Assembly: GCA_904501845.1 (NCBI GenBank)
Contig: CAJGCH010000094.1
Span: 1 to 9,926 of the forward strand
Reading direction: 5' to 3'
Origin: an uncultured Bacillaceae bacterium
GTDB taxonomy: Bacteria; Bacillota; Bacilli; Bacillales; Pradoshiaceae
Length of the DNA: 9,926 nucleotides
A program made the translations under genes and the position numbers. Every line of letters starts with the position of its first letter. Positions within the stretch are counted from its first letter, which is position 1. Positions 6,264 through 9,926 of this stretch are shown piece after piece. Below the pieces are notes generated by a model, which ran no database searches, was not told the origin of the DNA, and saw only the letters and a list, made by a program, of their open reading frames with translations.

Positions 6264-6294
6264 GATACTAAGTTCATATTGAAAGGAGAAAGTC

Positions 6295-7410
6295 ATGAGA
6301 GACCCTAGAATACAGCAATTAGCTCACAATTTAATTAATTACTCTGTCAATCTGCAAAAAGGTGAAAAAGTCTTAATAGAAAATATCGGCATTCAGCCTG
6401 AGCTTGTGAAAGCATTGGTGCAAGAAACGTACAAGGCAGGAGGATATCCATTCGTTTCCACGAAAGACCCGTCCATCGAAAGAGCACTTCTGCTCGGTGC
6501 GACAGAAGAGCAATATAAGATGGTGGCACAGTTCGAAGCATCTGTCATGAAAGAGATGGATGCATACATAGGGCTTCGCGCAGGAGAAAATATTTCAGAA
6601 CTTTCTGATGTACCGTCCGACAAAATGAAAATATTCAGCAAGTCCATTACCCAAGATGTTCACCTCGGTATCCGTGTTCCAAAAACGAAATGGGTTGTGC
6701 TCAGATACCCGACAAACTCTATGGCTCAGCTTGCGAAAATGAGTACGGAAGCTTTTGAAGACTTCTACTTCAATGTATGTAATTTAGATTACGGAAAGAT
6801 GGCGGAGGCAATGGACGGTCTTGTTGCCCTTATGAACCAAACGGATAAAGTCCGCATTACCGGACCAGGCACTGATCTCACCTTCTCAATAAAGGATATC
6901 CCAGCTGTCAAATGTGCCGGTCTCCGGAATATTCCAGACGGTGAGGTATACACCGCGCCTGTCCGCGATTCCGTCAATGGAACGATTACTTATAATACAC
7001 CTTCCCCATACCAAGGCTTTACATTTGAGAACGTGAGCCTTACGTTTGAAAATGGAAAAATCGTCAAGGCAGAAGCCAATGATACGGAACGCATTAACCA
7101 AATCTTCGATACAGATGAGGGAGCCAGATATGTGGGTGAATTCGCAATTGGCGTCAATCCATTCATTACCGAGCCTATGCAGGATATTCTCTTTGACGAA
7201 AAAATCGATGGAAGCTTCCACTTCACACCCGGCCAATGCTATGAGGAAGCCTTTAACGGCAACCAATCAAGCATCCACTGGGATCTAGTCAACATCCAGC
7301 GCAAGGATTATGGCGGAGGCGAAATTTACTTCGATGACCAATTAATCCGTAAGGACGGCATCTTTGTTCATCCCGATCTCTTGGCTTTAAACCCTGAAAA
7401 TCTAAAATAA
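6295..7410 (+). CDS. M29-family metallo-aminopeptidase (AmpS/AmpT-like)
   Basis: The 371-residue protein resembles M29 (thermophilic) aminopeptidases, cytoplasmic dimeric enzymes that use two metal ions to remove N-terminal residues from peptides. The N-terminal half has the family opening (DPRIQQLAHNLINYS, KGEKVLIE). The C-terminal half holds the likely metal and catalytic residues: E217 in DGEVYTAP, E282 in GARYVGEFAIG, H309 in GSFHFTPG, H328 and D330 in SSIHWDLV, and Tyr Y316. All are present. It is about 40 residues shorter than the usual 410 of AmpS/PepS; the missing length includes the loop between H309 and H328. AAAGGAG 6 nt upstream supports the start. It is transcribed divergently from ytxG and convergently with murC. 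I leave the symbol blank because this shorter subgroup may not be orthologous to B. subtilis AmpS. Confidence 0.92.
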   Translation: MRDPRIQQLAHNLINYSVNLQKGEKVLIENIGIQPELVKALVQETYKAGGYPFVSTKDPSIERALLLGATEEQYKMVAQFEASVMKEMDAYIGLRAGENISELSDVPSDKMKIFSKSITQDVHLGIRVPKTKWVVLRYPTNSMAQLAKMSTEAFEDFYFNVCNLDYGKMAEAMDGLVALMNQTDKVRITGPGTDLTFSIKDIPAVKCAGLRNIPDGEVYTAPVRDSVNGTITYNTPSPYQGFTFENVSLTFENGKIVKAEANDTERINQIFDTDEGARYVGEFAIGVNPFITEPMQDILFDEKIDGSFHFTPGQCYEEAFNGNQSSIHWDLVNIQRKDYGGGEIYFDDQLIRKDGIFVHPDLLALNPENLK

Positions 7411-7498
7411 AGGCTCTAAGCGCAGATGGTCACTTTCCCGAAGATGCCCGCCTGCAACGAAAAATCAGCGATATTAATTTTTAGCACAGCCAAAATAA

Positions 7499-7532
7499 AA
7501 GACCCTCCAGGAAAACTGTCTTGGAGGGTCTT
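7499..7532. terminator. Rho-independent terminator between ampS and murC
   Basis: AAGACCCTCCA (7499-7509) pairs with TGGAGGGTCTT (7522-7532) in a perfect GC-rich 11-bp stem with a 12-nt loop. On the minus strand a good U tract (TTTTATTTT) follows, so it clearly ends murC, 5 bp after its stop. On the plus strand only a short T run follows, so termination of ampS here is plausible but weaker. Confidence 0.9.
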
Positions 7533-7537
7533 GCTTC

Positions 7538-8839
7538 TTAGTTGGTAATTAAATTCTCATATGCGGCTTGAACCTTTTGAATGTCTCCTGCTCCCATGAA
7601 CAGCAAGACGCCGTCTGAATGGTTTTTTAATACAGATGGATCATCTTCTTGAATAATCTCCGCACCGCTAATCTTTTCGCATAAATCCTTGACAGATAGC
7701 TTGCCATTCAGTTCACGGGCAGAACCAAAGATCTCGCATAAGTATACCTTATCTGCCTCGGCAAGCACCTCAGCGAAATCATCCAAGAACTTTTGCGTTC
7801 TTGAAAACGTATGAGGCTGGAATACAGCTACAACCTCACGCCCTGGGTATTTCTGGCGCGCGGAGTCAATCGTTGCTCTAATTTCCGTTGGGTGATGAGC
7901 ATAATCATCAATCAGGATTTGGTTATCTACCTTTTTCTCAGAGAATCTTCTCTTAACGCCGCTAAAGGTCAAAAGGCGTTCCTTAATAATCTCTACATCA
8001 ATTCCTTCATAATGGCATAGGGCGATAACAGCAAGCGCATTTAAGACCGTGTGACGACCAAACATCGGGATAGTAAATGTTTCATAGTAGTTATTGCGTA
8101 CATGCACATCAAACGTCGTACCCAATTCAGATGTAACGATATTCTTGGCTTGGAAATCGTTCTCTTCGTTGAGGCCGTAAAAAATAACTGGTACCTTAGC
8201 CTGGATTTTTTGAAGCTGTTCATCATCACCGCAAGCAATGATGCCCTTTTCAACCTGAAGGGCCATCTCTTGGAAGGCAGAGAACACATCCTCAAGATTG
8301 GCAAAATAATCAGGATGGTCAAAATCAATATTCGTCATGATGGCATAATCCGGCTGATAGGATAGGAAATGACGGCGGTATTCACAGGCTTCAAACACAA
8401 AGTATTTCGAATCGACCTGCCCCTTCCCAGTTCCATCCCCAATCAAGTAGGAAGTCGGCTCTGCACCACTGATGACATGAGCCATCAAGCCAGTTGTGGA
8501 TGTTTTGCCGTGTGCTCCCGTAACCGCTACGCTGACGAATTTCTTAATGAAATCCCCAAGGAATCTTGGGTAACGAATAACCGGCAGCCCTAATTCAAGA
8601 GCTCTCATGATTTCATCATGGCTGTCTGGAAAAGCATTCCCCGCAATAACGGTCATGCCTGGTTCAATATTTTCTTTGTTAAACGGCAAAATTTTAATGC
8701 CGGCTTTTTCTAAAGCTGCCTGGGTGAAAAAACGTTTCTCATAATCGGAACCTTGTACTTGGTATCCCATATCATGCAGGATTTGGGCGAGTGCACTCAT
8801 CCCCGATCCTTTTATCCCTACGAAGTGATAAACTGTCAT
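7538..8839 (-). CDS. murC: MurC, UDP-N-acetylmuramate--L-alanine ligase
   Basis: MurC is the cytoplasmic ATP-dependent ligase that adds L-alanine to UDP-MurNAc, the first step of the peptidoglycan stem peptide. The protein has 433 residues, against 432 in B. subtilis. The N-terminal UDP-binding domain begins [20 protein letters not shown]. The central ATPase domain has the P-loop [11 protein letters not shown] (107-117), then [11 protein letters not shown] and [12 protein letters not shown]. The C-terminal domain carries DDYAHHPTE (311-319) and FQPHTFSRT. The start is the ATG at 8839, with GGAGG (8852-8848) 8 nt upstream. The frame stays open to 8893, but the extra 18 residues are absent from the family and unsupported by a ribosome-binding site. 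It is convergent with the aminopeptidase gene; sftA lies upstream but is separated by a terminator. Confidence 0.97.
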   Translation of the reverse strand: MTVYHFVGIKGSGMSALAQILHDMGYQVQGSDYEKRFFTQAALEKAGIKILPFNKENIEPGMTVIAGNAFPDSHDEIMRALELGLPVIRYPRFLGDFIKKFVSVAVTGAHGKTSTTGLMAHVISGAEPTSYLIGDGTGKGQVDSKYFVFEACEYRRHFLSYQPDYAIMTNIDFDHPDYFANLEDVFSAFQEMALQVEKGIIACGDDEQLQKIQAKVPVIFYGLNEENDFQAKNIVTSELGTTFDVHVRNNYYETFTIPMFGRHTVLNALAVIALCHYEGIDVEIIKERLLTFSGVKRRFSEKKVDNQILIDDYAHHPTEIRATIDSARQKYPGREVVAVFQPHTFSRTQKFLDDFAEVLAEADKVYLCEIFGSARELNGKLSVKDLCEKISGAEIIQEDDPSVLKNHSDGVLLFMGAGDIQKVQAAYENLITN

Positions 8840-9143
8840 AGAATGAACCTCCAACAAACGTCTATCCTGTATAACAGTATATGACGGTTTCATTTTTTTG
8901 CTATTTTCTGCTCATAAAGCGTTTCATGCCGATTTCTTATTTAAAGTGGATATAGAAAAAACATAATAAATCACCATAGAATAATAACACAACGTGAATG
9001 ATTATAAACCTATTAGATGATTTAGTACACTTTTTCTTTAATTCCTCCTTTTTAGAGGAACAATTTTACTTTATATCCTTTATTCTATCCAAAGAGATGC
9101 CCAATCTATGTCTTTCATGCTCATCTTTTCTTTTTTCACGCAA
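8840..9143. other. AT-rich non-coding gap between murC and sftA
   Basis: About 300 bp, longer than any other gap in the window. It must hold the murC promoter. The best minus-strand candidate is TTGTGT (8992-8987), an 18-bp spacer and TATTAT (8968-8963), which is weak. A short hairpin TTCCTC/GAGGAA occurs at 9042-9060. A GGAGG within it on the minus strand is not followed by a usable start codon. The plus-strand frame at 8998-9198 lacks a ribosome-binding site and runs through the sftA terminator. I see no convincing small gene or RNA. Confidence 0.5.
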
Positions 9144-9185
9144 AATCTTTTGGGATTCCCTCCTGAAAAAGGAATCCCAAAGATT
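9144..9185 (-). terminator. Rho-independent terminator after sftA
   Basis: GGAATCCCAAAGATT (9171-9185) pairs with AATCTTTTGGGATTCC (9144-9159): about 15 bp with one bulged base around an 11-nt loop. In the minus-strand transcript a short T-rich stretch follows. It lies 9 bp after the sftA stop. Confidence 0.82.
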
Positions 9186-9194
9186 AGCTAATTC

Positions 9195-9926
9195 TTAATA
9201 AGATATGTTAGAATCCTGGATGGCTTCCAGATCAGCTACAGAAATAAGCACTTCTCGAGGCTTACTGCCCCTAGCCTCTGAAAGAACGCCTTCTCTTTCC
9301 ATGATATCTATCAGCCTCGCGGCACGATTGTATCCAATCCGGAACCGGCGCTGGATGCTTGAAATTGAAGCACCGCCCATTTCGACCGCAAATTCACAAA
9401 CCTCGAAATAAAGCTCATCCTTCTCCTCCTGCACATCGGCCTGCTTAACCAAATCGGCTGGCTCAAATAAGTAATTTGGCTTTGCTTGTTCCTTTACATG
9501 CTCAACAACCTTCTCAATTTCATCATCAGTTACAAAGGTGCCTTGCAAACGCACTGTTTTAGATGTTCCGTTCTCTAGGAAGAGCATATCACCCCGTCCA
9601 AGCAGCTTCTCAGCTCCTCCTTGGTCCAGGATAGTCCTTGAATCCACCTGTGAGGAGACAGAGAAGGCAATTCTCGTTGGGATATTGGCTTTGATCAGCC
9701 CGGTAATGACATCGACCGATGGGCGCTGTGTTGCCACAAGTAAGTGGATGCCGCATGCCCGCGCTTTTTGAGCAATTCGGCAAATCGCCTCCTCAACATC
9801 AGCCGGGGACATCATCATCAAATCGGCAAGCTCATCGATAATGATGACCAAATATGGTAGCTTATGCTCTAGCTGCCCTGATTCGATTGCCTTTTGATTA
9901 TAACGAACAATGTCGCGAGCCCCCGA
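9195..9926 (-). CDS. sftA: SftA, FtsK/SpoIIIE-family DNA translocase, C-terminal part
   Basis: The frame is open to the right edge (first visible codon TCG at 9926), so the N-terminal half is missing; 243 residues are visible. The RecA-like motor domain shows Walker B LVIIIDELADLM (26-37), then ATQRPSVDVITGLIKANIPTR split around residues 65-85, then DSRTILDQGGAEKLLGRGDM. A C-terminal winged-helix gamma domain (about 170-232) contains QRRFRIGYNRAARL (192-205), which recognises oriented SRS/KOPS-type chromosome sequences in this family. SftA is the soluble B. subtilis paralogue that moves DNA away from the closing septum; SpoIIIE is the membrane-bound one. The fragment does not include the N-terminus that separates the two, so the name rests mainly on murC lying immediately downstream, as in B. 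subtilis. Confidence 0.9.
   Translation of the reverse strand, partial: SGARDIVRYNQKAIESGQLEHKLPYLVIIIDELADLMMMSPADVEEAICRIAQKARACGIHLLVATQRPSVDVITGLIKANIPTRIAFSVSSQVDSRTILDQGGAEKLLGRGDMLFLENGTSKTVRLQGTFVTDDEIEKVVEHVKEQAKPNYLFEPADLVKQADVQEEKDELYFEVCEFAVEMGGASISSIQRRFRIGYNRAARLIDIMEREGVLSEARGSKPREVLISVADLEAIQDSNISY

Noticed and set aside
6097..6282. 61-codon plus-strand frame across the ytxG-ampS intergenic region
   Set aside because: It overlaps the ytxG start, the sigma-B promoter and the operator-like repeats, and has no ribosome-binding site.
6886..7266. 126-codon minus-strand frame within the aminopeptidase gene
   Set aside because: Antisense to a conserved metalloprotease region; no recognisable domain or ribosome-binding site.
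8840..8893. N-terminal extension of MurC by 18 residues
   Set aside because: The frame is open, but the extra residues are not in the family and the ATG at 8839 has an ideal GGAGG at 8 nt.
8912..8928. cre-like sequence CATAAAGCGTTTCATG near murC
   Set aside because: The central CG is off by one position relative to the outer TG and CA of the cre consensus, so it does not fit CcpA binding.
9042..9060. GGAGG on the minus strand suggesting a small gene upstream of murC
   Set aside because: The only nearby start codon is a GTG 13 nt downstream, followed by a stop after two codons; the motif is one arm of a small hairpin.
8998..9198. 66-codon plus-strand frame in the murC-sftA gap
   Set aside because: No Shine-Dalgarno sequence, Phe/Ser-rich composition typical of random AT-rich DNA, and it runs through the sftA terminator.
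1..9926. CRISPR array, prophage, insertion sequence or novel defence island
   Set aside because: No spaced direct repeats, transposase or phage-like genes were found; every sizeable gene belongs to a conserved Bacillaceae core family.

Overview
The window carries the conserved acu / ccpA-aroG / ytxGHJ / murC-sftA chromosomal neighbourhood of the Bacillaceae. The evidence is protein-level similarity to the Bacillus subtilis and B. megaterium families, strong AGGAGG-type ribosome-binding sites, TTG start usage, Rho-independent terminators and a good sigma-B-type promoter. The genus cannot be fixed from the sequence alone. This is core chromosome: I see no insertion sequence, phage, CRISPR array, tRNA or rRNA.

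Layout, left to right. (1) The 3' end of acuA, then acuB and acuC, run on the plus strand as one operon for controlling acetyl-CoA synthetase by acetylation and deacetylation. (2) A bidirectional terminator separates acuC from the convergent ccpA, the master carbon-catabolite regulator. (3) aroG (chorismate mutase-DAHP synthase fusion) lies upstream of ccpA on the minus strand. It has its own promoter, and its own terminator cuts it off from ccpA. (4) ytxG-ytxH-ytxJ form a minus-strand operon behind a sigma-B-type promoter. It encodes two membrane-anchored stress proteins and a monothiol bacilliredoxin-like protein. (5) A divergent M29 aminopeptidase gene (ampS-like) follows on the plus strand; the shared intergenic region holds a cluster of TTTACATAT half-sites. 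(6) murC, convergent with ampS, lies on the minus strand. (7) A 355-bp non-coding gap follows, then the 3' part of sftA, a DNA translocase that runs off the right edge.

Functional links. AcuA and AcuC control acetyl-CoA synthetase, and in B. subtilis CcpA represses acuABC, so carbon control genes are neighbours. AroG opens the shikimate pathway. MurC and SftA act in wall synthesis and chromosome clearance at division. Against the B. subtilis order, motPS is missing between ccpA and acuC, and an aminopeptidase gene sits between ytxG and murC.

No clearly new multi-gene system is visible. The best leads are the half-site cluster in the ytxG/ampS divergent region, the 11-residue repeats in YtxH, the inverted repeat over the aroG promoter with a possible leader hairpin, and an unusual SSDN motif in CcpA.
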